A DNA stretch of 64,000 bases from the NCBI GenBank assembly GCA_029204225.1, contig CM055104.1, positions 50,513,935 through 50,577,934 of the forward strand, read 5' to 3'. Every line of letters starts with the position of its first letter. Position 1 is the first letter of the stretch. A program made the position numbers and the translations under genes. This stretch comes from Diphasiastrum complanatum. Lineage: Eukaryota > Streptophyta > Lycopodiopsida > Lycopodiales > Lycopodiaceae. Under the pieces are notes generated by a model. The model did no database searches and had not been told where the DNA came from. It saw only the letters and a program-made list of their open reading frames with translations. This document shows positions 26,980 through 37,566 of the stretch, in pieces.

Positions 26980-27495
26980 ATGGCAAGAGATTTGGGAGCA
27001 ATTCGTACTTGTTCAGGTGAAGATATGTTGGATGGCACCAACTATTCTTCATGGAGTTGCAAGCTGAGATTTTGCATCGACGTGATGATCAAGATTTTAT
27101 TGGTAACAAGATCTATCTTATATCATTTGAGATTTTGCAAGACCTCTAAAAGTGCTTGGGAAACACTTTTAAAGATGTACCGAATAAAGGATTCATCATC
27201 ATTTCTCCTCTCTAGTTCATCCTCTTTGAAGGTAGAAGGGCAAAGTCATGCAAAGTTTGATCATTGTCTTTCTACAAGTACAAGTTTGCATCAGAATGTT
27301 GGTATGGTAAAGCATTCTTCTTCTCTTGAGCCATTTGTCGCAAATGATAGATGCATTAGTGAAGAACTTTATGAGCAAGCTTCTCAAGGTAATGTTTTGG
27401 AAAAGGCTGAAATCAAGCATTCTTTGAAGCCATTTTGTACTAATGGAGGAGGAGAAAAAATCATGTCAATTAGTACGTTGGGTTCAAAGTGGTAG
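26980..27495 (+). pseudogene. Element N gag-like ORF
   Basis: An open frame of 171 codons starts MARDLGAIRTCSGEDMLDGT. It shows the Copia Gag N-terminal pattern LDGTNYSSWSCKLRF and the later SAWETLLKMYRIKD. The middle of the UBN2 domain has been lost and replaced by low-complexity Ser-rich sequence. No zinc knuckle or protease follows. It may provide a leader/packaging function only. Confidence 0.6.
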
Positions 27496-28159
27496 TACGT
27501 TGGGTTCAAAGTGGCATGTTGCTAGATTATTTGGGTGTTCAAAGTGGCAAGCTGTTGGTTTTTTTCTTGAAGATGGCACCAGATTTAGCCATAGTTTATT
27601 GATCATTTTCAGCCTATGTTACATCGTGAGCATCCTATTATGCATCGGGAATGGCCTGCGCAAGGTTTTTGGACAGCAAGGTCCACATTTGGAACACTTT
27701 GGACAGCAAAGTGTTGGTGATTTTGTGGCTGTTGGACAGCCTGCTACAACCTCTCGTTGGTTGTCCGAGTCTTTGCGGGATAGCAAAGCATCTTTTTACC
27801 TTGGAGGAAACACACATGTCTCACCAAAATCAATACCTTATGCTGATTTTCATGTTTTGATGCTTACTTCTTATGATGACGGTGTTGTCTTACCTAGTGT
27901 TGGTGAGCAGATCATTGATAGTAAGATTCGGGAGGATGTGATGGTAAAAGAGTATCATACTCTTCTTTATGTTTCTTGTGGTAAGAAGACTTATGGAATC
28001 ATGTGGGAACCATTGATGGATTGCAAATCCATAGTTCTGCTTGTGGCTGGTTTTTTGATTACCTACTTTGGATGGAGCATGCTTGTCTTCACTTTTCGAC
28101 TTGATGCTACCACACTTCGTATTCTACATCTCTTCTACATCGGGCATGATTGGGATTGA
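27443..28159 (+). CDS. Unrecognised 238-codon ORF in element N
   Basis: An open frame overlaps the end of the gag-like ORF in another frame and reaches 28159. A WVQSGSTLGSKWHVARLFG segment near its start comes from a 21-bp tandem duplication. Two hydrophobic stretches (SLLIIFSLCYIVSILLCI, IVLLVAGFLITYFGWSMLVF) could span membranes. No family is recognised. It may be chance openness in a defective element, captured host sequence or a fast-evolving extra ORF. A polypurine tract follows about 175 bp downstream. Confidence 0.3.
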   Translation: MEEEKKSCQLVRWVQSGSTLGSKWHVARLFGCSKWQAVGFFLEDGTRFSHSLLIIFSLCYIVSILLCIGNGLRKVFGQQGPHLEHFGQQSVGDFVAVGQPATTSRWLSESLRDSKASFYLGGNTHVSPKSIPYADFHVLMLTSYDDGVVLPSVGEQIIDSKIREDVMVKEYHTLLYVSCGKKTYGIMWEPLMDCKSIVLLVAGFLITYFGWSMLVFTFRLDATTLRILHLFYIGHDWD

Positions 28160-28335
28160 GATTTCGGCTACTTCGACTACTTCAAGCTGAAGTTTTTTTT
28201 GGCGGCATTAAGCTTGGACGACAAGCTACATCTTTTCTTTTTCGGCTACATGGAGTTTTGAGCAGCATGCAACACTTTGCATTTTTGTTGCAATTTTTCA
28301 TACTTCATGTCATGTTATGTTTTTTAGATTATCAT

Positions 28336-28345
28336 TTAAGGAGGG
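28336..28345 (+). other. Polypurine tract of N
   Basis: TAAGGAGGG-type purine run immediately before the TGTTAG of the 3' LTR. Confidence 0.75.
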
Positions 28346-28803
28346 TGTTAGAAGTAATAATTGAAAACGACAGTTTCTCATAGGTTACTTTGACCCAAAA
28401 GGTCGAGACTTGTGTAACCATGGGTTAGGTTTATTATTTAGACCATGTTAAGTCAGTTTTAGTTGAGTTGGACCCAGTTTTGGTCCAGTAGTAATTCGTG
28501 GGTCCAAGTAAAGTCTAGTTATGTTAAGGGACCCTATCTTGACTTTTGGGGGTGCCCTATAATTAGTAGTGGGTCTTGGAAGGTTCTAGAAACTAGAGTT
28601 TGGAAGAGTCTAGGCCCTTGGAAGGCCTATTTATTATATGTACTCTTTGTTCATTTGTAATTCATTCCCTTTCAAGCATTGCTACTACTTTCTCTCTCCT
28701 TGAGGGCGCCTAACCCTCTCCCTCTTCTTCTTCTTCCTCTTTTTCTTCTTCTTGTATATGGAGATTGAATGTTAGAAGGATCTTGGCACTTTGATTTCCT
28801 ACA
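28346..28803 (+). repeat. 3' LTR of N
   Basis: Same termini and length as the 5' LTR, with about 20-25 substitutions or small indels by eye. Confidence 0.93.
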
Positions 28804-29823
28804 GACAGTTGATAGCTTTCTCATATGTTTGAGGTTCTCCGCCAAATCCACAGAACTCCTTTGATATAGAGGCTGAGCTGTCAGGCACAAATCTGATAGG
28901 TGCTCTTCTTTCTCTCATGGATCTTCTGGGAGTGTCTGCAATCAGATCGATGGTCTTGTCTTTGTCAAGTCTCCTGCCTTTGCTGACTGTTGAACTGTGG
29001 TGAGTAGCAGGTGTCCTGGGTATAGGTAGCACATCTTGCTGCTCATCGTTTGAACAATTTCTCTATTCATCTGGAATTTCGGCATCTTCCTCTTGATGCT
29101 TAGGGTCCGCTCCCTTCATAGATGTTAGCAAGTCATAGCTTCTAGTCAAGATTTCGTAGCCGATTAGATCTCCGTCAGCCATTGGCTTTGACTCATCAAA
29201 TCTGACAGTCTTGATCTGTCTGCTGTCAGGCATGTAGATCCTATAGTATGATGAATGAACACCATATCCTATGAAGAATCCATGTTCCACCTTTTCATCC
29301 AACTCCTTGCTTTTCTGATCTGGAATGTGGACATATGTGACGCATCCAAAAATGCGCACATGTGTCAAACTTGGTTTGTTGCCCCACCAAACCTCATGTG
29401 GCATGGTATGTGCAACACTGGATCTACCTATCCTGTTCTGTAGGTAGTTGGTTGTAGCTACTACTTCAGCCCATAAAAATTTTGATGTCTTTGAATAGGC
29501 CATCATTGATCTCGCAGCTTCCATGAGAGTTTGATTTCTCCTCTCTGTCACACCATTGTGCTGTGGTGTGTAGGTTGCAGTCTTCAAGTGAAGTATACTT
29601 TTGGTGGTACAGTATTTTTTGCAAAGCGTTTGGAGACATATTCTCGTCCTTTGTTCGTTCTCAGCTCCTTCACCTTCTTTTCAGTCCATTTCTCAGCCCA
29701 ATTCATGAACTCTGTGAATTTGTCTAGGGCCTGTAACTTGTCGTGGATAAAGTACACGACTGCAAACTTGTTGAAGTCGTCGATGAATGTAATGTAGTTC
29801 TTTGAACCTCCCAGGGAGACCAC
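28804..29823 (-). pseudogene. Copia M2 integrase and integrase-RT linker
   Basis: Integrase core pieces in translation order are SLGGSKNYITFIDDF (29790-29823), LRTNKGREYVS (a DNKGREY-type second acidic site, here with Thr-Asn) and QHNGVTERRNQTLMEAARSM, carrying the catalytic Glu. Then comes the conserved RIFGCVTYVHIPD...GFFIGYG C-terminal block. The linker RRSMRERRAPIRFVPD lies in 28799-29032. A frameshift near 29585 separates the core into two frames. The 3' side is cut by element N at 28803. Confidence 0.85.
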
Positions 29824-29839
29824 ATCAAATGGTCCATAG

Positions 29840-30120
29840 ATGTCAGAGTGTACCAGTTCTAGGAGTTATTTCTTTTCGAAAGAGTCCTTGGTGAATGGTA
29901 CACGTGATATCTTGCCTTTGTTACAGGCATTGCAGGACTTCAAGCATGCTGCATCCTTGATACTGACACCTACAATCTCCTGTGCCATACAATATCCATC
30001 GATTCGTTGATTTGGTGAGCTTGATCTGAAGGTACTCGGATCTTGAGGTGATATAGGTTTCCCTTTCGCTTTCTTGTGATGACAAGCCGAGTGGTGGTGG
30101 ATTCAATCACTTTGCATGTA
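29840..30120 (-). pseudogene. Copia M2 pre-integrase region
   Basis: Homologous to M1 22340-22660 at nucleotide level (shared GCATCCTTGATACTGACAC). M2 lacks a segment around 29970 that M1 retains, so the HHCC zinc site is deleted. Confidence 0.65.
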
Positions 30121-30126
30121 TCGCCT

Positions 30127-30440
30127 TCAAAGGTGATGGTTTCCTGCATCTACCATCTTGGCAGCAGATAGTAGGTCCTTCTGAAGAGTGGGCACATATA
30201 GAGTGTCTTTGAGCCTTATGTCTCTTCCTTTGGTGCTTAACCACAACGCTCGAGTTCCACTAACTTTGTGTTTAGAACCATCTCCCAAGATTATATAACT
30301 GGAAGACTCTAATTCTTGATAATCAGTAATCACGTGTCTTGTTGCCACGAAGTGTGATGTTGCACTTGAATCAAGAATTATTTCTTGTGTATCTGAGGTT
30401 GATTTCACATAGACACAAGTAAGTTGATGGGTTCTTGCCG
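30127..30440 (-). pseudogene. Copia M2 protease
   Basis: Active-site DSSATSHFVATRH (the Gly of DSGA changed to Ser) and LYVPTLQKDLLSAAKMVDAG. Open as part of a 143-codon frame. Confidence 0.75.
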
Positions 30441-31394
30441 TTGTTGGCTCTGTCTTCGGCCATTTTGGATGGCTCGGGTTCCTCCACGTAGGATGAGCTA
30501 TTGTCGCTCTCCCATCTGCTCTGAGCTTTCTTATTTCTAGGATTTTGGTTGCAATCAATGGCTGCGTGACCCTTCTTGTGACAGTGGATGCATTCTATCT
30601 TTGGATTTAGCCAGCACTTATCAACAATGTGGCCTTCTCGTGTGCATCTCATGCAGGTCTTCTTCTCACCATCTTTTTGTCTCGACTTATTTTTGCTCTT
30701 CCATTTGCTTTCTTTAGCTCACTCTGACTGCTACTTCTGATCTTGGCTTTGGTTTGACTCCCTCTTAGGCTTGAAATTCTTTTTTTGCCTGTTGTTGTAG
30801 AGAGCTTGATCAGAGCTATCCTAGTCATCAAGGTGTTCACGGGCTTCCACCTCTTCTCTGATCTCGATTACAGCCTTCTCAAGGGTCATATATGGATCTT
30901 TGGCAAGCAATGTTTGGGTCATCTCAAACGATCTTGGTAGAGCTCACAGCAGGTATGTGAGCTGCTTCTATGCCGAGACTGCATTCTCAGCTCAAGTCCT
31001 TCATTCTTCTGATGAAGGAGGTGCGGTCTTTACCATCCCATCTCAGATTGGTGAGCTGATCTTCAAGAAGCATAATTTGGCTTTGTGACCTCGTTTGAAA
31101 TCTGGTTAGCAAAGTATCCCACATTTCTTTTGCATTGGAAAGTGTGGCTAGATCAAGTGTCAAGCTGTCTTCGATGGAAGAAGATAGGACGGCTACTGCC
31201 TTGTCATTTCTTTCTATCCATTCCTGTAGCTCTTTGCCAATAGTTGTGGGCATCTCTGTTGTGCCATCAACCCAGGGCCATAGACCTTCTCCTTTCAATA
31301 TGAGAGAAGTCTTCACCTTCCATGCTAGGAAGTTTGATTCTGAAGAGTCAAGGATCGTGCAGATCTGTGATTGAATGCTGCTAATGGATGCCAT
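30441..31394 (-). pseudogene. Copia M2 gag with two zinc knuckles
   Basis: Starts MASISSIQSQICTILDSSES at 31394. Open UBN2 Gag to about 30987, then frame breaks through the basic linker. Two intact CX2CX4HX4C knuckles follow near 30560-30670 (CMRCTREGHIVDKC and CIHCHKKGHAAIDC). The M1 and Y copies share the same two-knuckle arrangement. Confidence 0.85.
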
Positions 31395-31453
31395 AGACTG
31401 AAAGCAATCAGGTAGAGCTCTTACTAGAGCTGATGGCTTTGATAGAGCTCAAC

Positions 31454-31465
31454 GCTCTGATACCA
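31454..31465 (-). other. Primer-binding site of M2 (tRNA-Met)
   Basis: The - strand reads TGGTATCAGAGC, identical to M1, one base from the LTR end. Confidence 0.85.
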
Positions 31466-31466
31466 C

Positions 31467-31563
31467 TGATGGGAAAAATTTTGGAAGCGTCCGACACTCT
31501 GATAACATTGTAGGGAATTCCCGAGGATGAAGGCCAGATAGAGCCGAATTGGCAGGAGTAGCT
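31467..31563 (-). repeat. Truncated 5' LTR of M2
   Basis: About 95 bp match 24072-24165 (shared ATGAAGGCC, GATAGAGCC and CAGGAGTAGCTAC-type strings). The match is then lost and protease sequence of element T begins. Confidence 0.75.
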
Positions 31564-31569
31564 ACAGAG

Positions 31570-32700
31570 ATGACCATCTCTATAACCTTTGACCAGAACA
31601 TTCGAGTTATTGTCTCAAATAAGGCATTGATTTGCATCAAATGTAATGGTATGAATTTGATTAGCAATTTGACTGATTGATAATAGATTCTTGGTCAGAG
31701 TTAGAACATATAAAACATTGTCAATGTGTCGAGATGAACCATCATTGAATTTGATGGTGACTGTTCCTTTGTCCTATTCTTAAGAGCACTAGAGTCTCAT
31801 CGAGATGTCATATATTGTGTTAGACTTGAGCCAAGATACCAACATGTAGAATTTGAATCGTTGTTCGATTCGGCCATAAAGAATGTCTTTGGTAAGAGTA
31901 GATGAGTGGTAACATCTTTGGTTTTATACAAACTAATGAGAACTTCCCAAGCTTGCTTAGATGTTTCGCAGTTACTGATATGAGATATTTGTAGATCCTT
32001 GAGATTCATGGATATTAGTGCAAGACCTTTGCCATTTTTGGATTTCCATTTGACTATAAGATCAACATCTTGTTGTGGTAGGATTGAAGATCCATCGACC
32101 ACATCCCATAAGTCTTTCTCCAATAATACCATTTCCATACAATACTTCCACATGTGAAAGTCATTGCCATTGAATTGCTTAATGAGCCAAATTCCATAAG
32201 ACAAATGCTCCATGTGTCAAGAAAGATAGAACAACTGAAAGTGTTATGGCAATCAACACAGGCTTTGATACCACTGTTGGAAAAAGTGCGATGCAAAAGT
32301 TCACAGCGGATGATAGTTCCAGGTGTCAAATGAACTCTCAGACTATGATGTTAATTAGCGATGTGAAAGATTGATAAAATAGTATTGTGTTTAGAATCAC
32401 CAATCAATTAATCATTGAGTCCGTAGGTGCCTTAGACAACCGTAGTTATATAATTTGAAGGTGTCAAGGATAATCGTGATTCTGCACAACAACAAGTAAT
32501 TAGCATTCTACAAGTACAACAAGAAAATTAGCATTCTACACATCCAATTGACAACATCAAGAGGAGAAGAGATAGAAGAAGACAATAACAAGAGGATAAG
32601 AGATAGAAGAAGACAATAACATTGAAGATGAATGTTCTCCAATGATAGAAAGAACTCTTGAATAATTTCTTCATGCTAGTACAACTATTTATAGCATCAA
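31570..32700 (-). mobile_element. Copia remnant T (LTR end, gag, protease piece)
   Basis: The primer site TGGTATCAAAGCC is the complement of 32261-32273. The LTR end TTTCCAACA lies one base beyond it, and a TATA-like CTATAAATAG on the - strand near 32690 fits an LTR promoter. Gag (31797-32213) has FNGNDFHMWKYCMEMVLLEK, DGSSILPQ and SKQAWEVLISLYKTK. A protease C-terminal piece (LYVLTLTKNLLSISQI) lies at about 31660-31760. The sequence between Gag and protease is deleted. The far LTR end and 3' half are absent. Confidence 0.8.
32563..32632. repeat. Short tandem duplication in the T LTR
   Basis: AAGAGATAGAAGAAGACAAT occurs twice with a period of about 34 bp. Confidence 0.85.
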
Positions 32701-33856
32701 TAATGTCACTTGGCCACTTGCCAAATACTGCCCTAAATTAGTAGTTTCTAGGTACTTACTAAAAAACCTTGTTTTACTTGATTGGATGCAATGTATCTCC
32801 ATCAACCAATAGTAATAGGTCCAAACTTGATCGTATCCACTTATATACTTGTTAAAAATAGTAAGTAAACTATTTTTAGACCTTATTGACATACAAAAAT
32901 AAATCTCTAAGTTGAAACACTTTGGCCTCCAAATTGCCAAATTAGACCAACTAAAATAGTTGACAATTTTCACAATTGTTTCATTTCCATCAAATCCTTT
33001 CACAAGAAGCCTTTTCATCTTTGATATGCTCACAAGTGCACATAATTAGCATAGTGCAAGAAACTACATAAAATTCTAACTTTTTGCGTTTCAATTCTCT
33101 CCAACTTTTACACCAAGTTGGCACCAACAATTCAGCACCCATTCTATCAACTTGCAAAGTCTTTCTAGTCCCTTGTTTAAGATAACTAAGACTTGCTATG
33201 CAAATTAGTGTTGCATACATACTTTTCAATCATGTTTTGAAGGAGCAAATTCTATTCTCCACTTGCACAATATATGTAATGGAACAATCAGGTTCTAAAT
33301 AAAGCTTGTTGAAAACGCATCAGTCACTAAAGAGTGTGCTTGTCACAATAGGTTTAGTAAGGGTAAATACTAAATTTTAACACTCAATTGGTATGCTATG
33401 GAAGGTGGTTTGAGAAGTGAATCCAAAGTGTTCTCTTCAGCCAAAAAAGGTTGAGTTACTTCAAGACTTAGCTTTTCACATTGAAGAAGCCATATGAGAG
33501 TGTAAGCGTGTATCATGAGCTCCTCGTTCCTTCCAACTAAATCTTTTGTGATAGGTTGAGTGAAATTAGTAGGGTACAAGGAATAGTGCATATTATTATT
33601 TTGTTCTATTACATATTGGTAGTGTTATTTGCACAAGCTTTGCATTGCTTGTGCTCCCCCATGTTTTACATCCAGCTGCCAAAGAAATTAATTAACAACT
33701 CTCTAATATGGAATATGTGCTTTGAGGATTTGATTACATATCCTATTCATGAAGGTGATGATTGCAACTATGGTTCCACTATTGTGTGCGACGTGTTATG
33801 TTTACAAGTAGATGCTAAATTATGTTTTGAAGGTTGAAAATGTCTTTGTTCATAAT
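32701..33856. other. Spacer or LTR continuation, no gene seen
   Basis: The first part may be the rest of the T LTR, whose outer end could not be fixed. No coding domain recognised up to the S insertion. Confidence 0.4.
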
Positions 33857-33861
33857 GCATT

Positions 33862-34910
33862 TGTTGGCTAATTCTTACGAATCCCCAAGATACTTGGACA
33901 GAGCAACTCAAGAGCACCTCTCACCTTAGACTGAGGAGGTCTCTGAGAAGATGAGAAATGACCATGTAGGAACTAGTATTTCTAGGCAAATGTATTAAAT
34001 GCAAATAGACCCCTCTTTAAAAAAGTAGAGTGAGCCACCTTTTGATGGTGACCTCTAGTGGAGAGCATTATTCCACTTGTAAATTGTGAAATGTGGAAAT
34101 TCCACTAGGATGCCACCTAAGGAGCTCGCTTGCTTATTTAAGAGACTCCCTCTTTGAGTAGAGGAGCTTTTTGTGAATTGTATCAACTCCATGTTGAAAT
34201 GAGAAGAGCCTTCAGGAGTTTGGTGCATCCATTGAGCTCCTTGATCATGCTTGTTTCTTGAGTGATGCGTTTATGATCTTGCCCTTCCCTCCTTTTGTGT
34301 GTGGTTGTGGACTGTAGAGTGGATTAGATTTGCTGCTTTCCTAGAGTGGATTAGTTTTCTTTTCTTGTTTGTGGATTAATGTAGGAACCAGCATTCAGGT
34401 AAACTAAATAGGCTGGATTTGTGGTGTAGTTCTTGCATATCTCTTTACAATCCAATTGTTGATGTTCTTGGGATGTCCAAGAATCAAAAGGCTGGTTGGT
34501 TTCTTGATTCTTGGACTTCTAAAATGCTATAGATTAGTTCTTGTTTCTTGTTTTGTCAATTTATGCAAGTAAAGTAGTGTAGGATCTGATTCAGTTCGTT
34601 TTCAGAGTAGGTAGCTATAGAATCTACAGAATGTTCATTTGGGCTGTATGCTGATTTGTGAACGAATGTTCTTGGCTTGCATCTATGTATGAATGTAAGT
34701 GCATTCAAGAGAGACGACCCTGAGTTGTCCTCTGACAGGCAGGACAAAAAATTACTACAACGACAATCTGTTCCCTTCTACCTAATCTGGGTTTTTAAAC
34801 AAGAAAGATAATCTCAAGAAGAACCCACCGTCTCTGCTGATGGGCAGAAGTAACAAAGAATCAATTCTAAAAAGCCCAACAGATCCTCTGGATCAGGGGA
34901 TCTGTAAACA
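33862..34910 (+). repeat. 5' LTR of S
   Basis: About 1049 bp. Carries a roughly 90-bp deletion relative to the 3' LTR near 33955. Confidence 0.9.
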
Positions 34911-34912
34911 TT

Positions 34913-34930
34913 TGGCGCCGTTGCCGGGGA
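34913..34930 (+). other. Primer-binding site of S (tRNA-Asp)
   Basis: TGGCGCCGTTGCCGGGGA, a perfect complement of the plant tRNA-Asp 3' end, two bases after the LTR. Confidence 0.9.
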
Positions 34931-34985
34931 TACTATCGGCCACCGCAACACACGGACACGATACAACATACATTCAATCCAATGA

Positions 34986-35273
34986 TATGAAGAACAACCA
35001 TCACAATCTGGAAATGCCATCACTTATCATGAATATCCACTTGAAAGTCCAGACCCACTAGCCATACAAGATGGCTATGCTGTTATACAAGGGCCATTGC
35101 ACACTAGATGTTTCATCTGTGGTGAAACTGGCCACTTCATGGTTGATTGTCCAGTTAAGACCCTATACCATGCTGAGTGTCCCGACTGTATCAGAAAACA
35201 CAGTTTCAAAGACTGTCCAAAGCAACCAACTAAGATCCTACCTGCCCGTCACATCAGTTATGAATCACGATAG
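34986..35273 (+). CDS. Double zinc-knuckle (Gag nucleocapsid-like) ORF of S
   Basis: An open frame between stops encodes about 95 residues. Knuckle 1, CFICGETGHFMVDC (35109-35150), fits CX2CX4HX4C exactly. Knuckle 2, CPDCIRKHSFKDC (35178-35216), fits CX2CX3HX4C. A basic KQPTKILPARH tail follows and the frame stops at 35271-35273. There is no ATG at the upstream limit, so it may be the C-terminal end of a decayed Gag. Zinc knuckles bind genomic RNA during packaging. Absence of all other domains fits a parasitic element. Short acidic and basic open frames downstream (36100-37300) have no recognised domain. Confidence 0.7.
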   Translation, partial: YEEQPSQSGNAITYHEYPLESPDPLAIQDGYAVIQGPLHTRCFICGETGHFMVDCPVKTLYHAECPDCIRKHSFKDCPKQPTKILPARHISYESR

Positions 35274-37553
35274 GATCCTCACGACAATAACATGAGCACC
35301 ATGGCAACCAACAGTTAAACCTGCTGCTCAATCGAGAAGTTTCTTGCAAACTTCTACAATACTACAGAATACACCAGTTCCATAATGAAAAAAGACAATC
35401 TTGTTGAAAGAAAGTGAAACTGATATTCAGTCATCTGCTACAATGTCCAACCAAGAGCAACCTCCACAGAGAATTGACAATTTTTCTCCTCTTCTACAAC
35501 CTCAAATCTATTTGTCTTTCCACATGCTGATAAGATTTTTGAGGTGCAAATACACAATAAATCTACGATTTGGAAATTCAGATAGAGATTCGGTTCTGAA
35601 TCTCTTGTTTAAAGAGGTCCTCAAGACATAGTACCTCAACCATACCTGCATCTCAAGCTATATCTTACAACAACTGCTATCAATGATGGTAGATTTTAGT
35701 GTAACCAACCATGCCTTGTTTTGACAAGGGCATGTCAGAGTAAGTATCATTACTCTACAAAACAAAAGGAATATTGCAATTGTCAAGGTACATTATCAAT
35801 GTTGATGAATGCAAGTTTTGTTAGACAAGTGCTATACAGTTCTCACTCTCTGTAACGTTTGTTTATTTTCTTGTTTCTCTTCACCTATTTTGTGTGATTG
35901 ATTTTTGCTTGAGGAATAGCTATTACACGAGAGTCTTATGTAGAGCATCTCCATAATACATTTTCATTCCTCTATCCATCTTCAGATTCTCTTGTACAGC
36001 AATTTAGGATTTTTGAAACATATGAGAAATCCATGTCAGATTAGAGTTGATTCCTACATCTCATTGCCATATTATTTTTTGAGTCCACTACAGCAAGATC
36101 AAAACAAATTTAGCTAAAATTTGTTCAATCTTTAGTCCAGTCGCATGTTCCACGAGTTTCAACTACGTGTTCCACATGCCGATCCAATCCTGAGCATGAA
36201 CAGTTACCAGCAACAACATCCCCACCAACTGATTTTTTTTTTTTTTTTGGAGGGGGGGAGAGAGTGGATCTGCTTGGATCCACTGGAGCAGTTACGTTGC
36301 CTGCAACAACATCAGCAAGATCGACAGCCAAGGTCACAAGTCAAATATGAAAAAGACAAGGCTAAAGAAGGCAGATGGGTAATCTGAAGAGACTCAATCA
36401 GAAGAAGTATTCCAGTCATGATGAAGATCCTTCAAAAAAGAGAAACACAAGCATTGGAAAATTAGTCTCCTTCTTCAACCAACCTCTTGCCATACTTCTG
36501 CGCCCATTCTCATGTCTATCGTCCACACCATCTACCGTTGTCACTACCACCCTTTCTTCCCTCTGTTTGTTTATCATCAGTTTACTATTCTTCTGAGAAA
36601 TCCCTAGTTTTTTATAGTCCTACCGAAGCAGTTGAAAGATCATTGCAAATGTCTCGTGGAGACCAATTGCCACCTATATTGGTTGTTCAGCCGAAAAAGA
36701 CCTACAAAAGCAAGCAAAGCAGCTAGAAGAAATAAAGGTAAAGATCCAAGAAGCTAAGGAGGAAAGGACGAAAACTTAAGCAACAGATGAGTCAGATCAA
36801 TCTTGATCAAAAGAGACTCTCTGGAGCAATGATAGTTGGATCCCCTCCTATGAAGCCCAAAGAGATCCAAAAGTAATGGATCAAAAGGAAGAGCTGCAGA
36901 AAAAGAAAGATGAAGACAACCGTGAACCTTAAATAAAGCAAGCTCATCACCCAACAAGTGGTGATGAAAGCTCGACATTGCAAGGGTCCAAGGCTGCAAC
37001 TGTGGAACTATCAGTTCTTTTGCCCTACCACCAAGCCTTCATCATGTTTCCTTACCGTTACCAAACCATCCATCCAAAACTGTTCCTACCACCAATTTTT
37101 GATATATCCATCCCCTTGAGACTGATAATCAAAGTTTGTGCAACCTGCAGATCAAAGGTTTTCCTTGAGACTAAAACTTCAACTAAGAGAAGTGAATGGA
37201 GGATACAGACCTCCTAGAAGATAGAATCTGCCAAAAAATCAAAGATGAAACCGTCAATGACAGATACAAGTGACAAAACAAAGAGACACATGGAAAGCAC
37301 TCGAGCATGCAAGTTGTGAAGCTGTTGAGAGCTCTCCACTTTGAGAATGTCAACCACCTATAGCAATAATACATTCTAATCCAATTGCGGCAATTTGTGA
37401 AAAACATTTTTGTGATAAAGACTGGTGACAATAAGCACTTGGTTTTATATAAGCGAACAAGGATCTACGCTTTTCCAAGTGACAATAAAAAATGCCAATG
37501 CAAAGCGGAGCAACATCATCCAATATGAGTTGCAATGGGTCCTACAACACATT

Positions 37554-37566
37554 AGGGGTGGGATGA
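37554..37566 (+). other. Polypurine tract of S
   Basis: AGGGGTGGGATGA directly precedes TGTTGG of the 3' LTR. Confidence 0.7.

Larger units (their letters stand above)
25677..28808 (+). mobile_element. Element N: complete non-autonomous Copia-type LTR element with target duplication
   Basis: Two 458-bp LTRs (25682-26139, 28346-28803), both TG...CA and about 95% identical by eye, flank 2.2 kb. A tRNA-Met-type primer site follows the first and a polypurine tract precedes the second. The 5-bp target duplication is GACAA (25677-25681) and GACAG (28804-28808), one substitution apart. Removing N and one copy rejoins the M2 coding frame exactly, proving insertion into M2. The internal region has only a decayed gag and an unrecognised ORF, with no RT or integrase. 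Movement would have needed proteins supplied in trans. Confidence 0.92.
24640..31563 (-). mobile_element. Copia element M2, interrupted by element N
   Basis: A near full-length Copia copy on the - strand. In order: truncated 5' LTR (31467-31563), primer site (31454-31465), gag, zinc knuckles, protease, integrase, then element N (25682-28803), RT and the start of RNase H. RNase H stops at about 24640, where M1 LTR sequence begins. The 5' LTR matches 24072-24165 and then gives way to protease sequence of element T. Both ends are therefore broken, and the element cannot move by itself. Confidence 0.85.

Noticed and set aside
27217-27420. Antisense frame in element N
   Set aside because: Shadow of the gag-like ORF.
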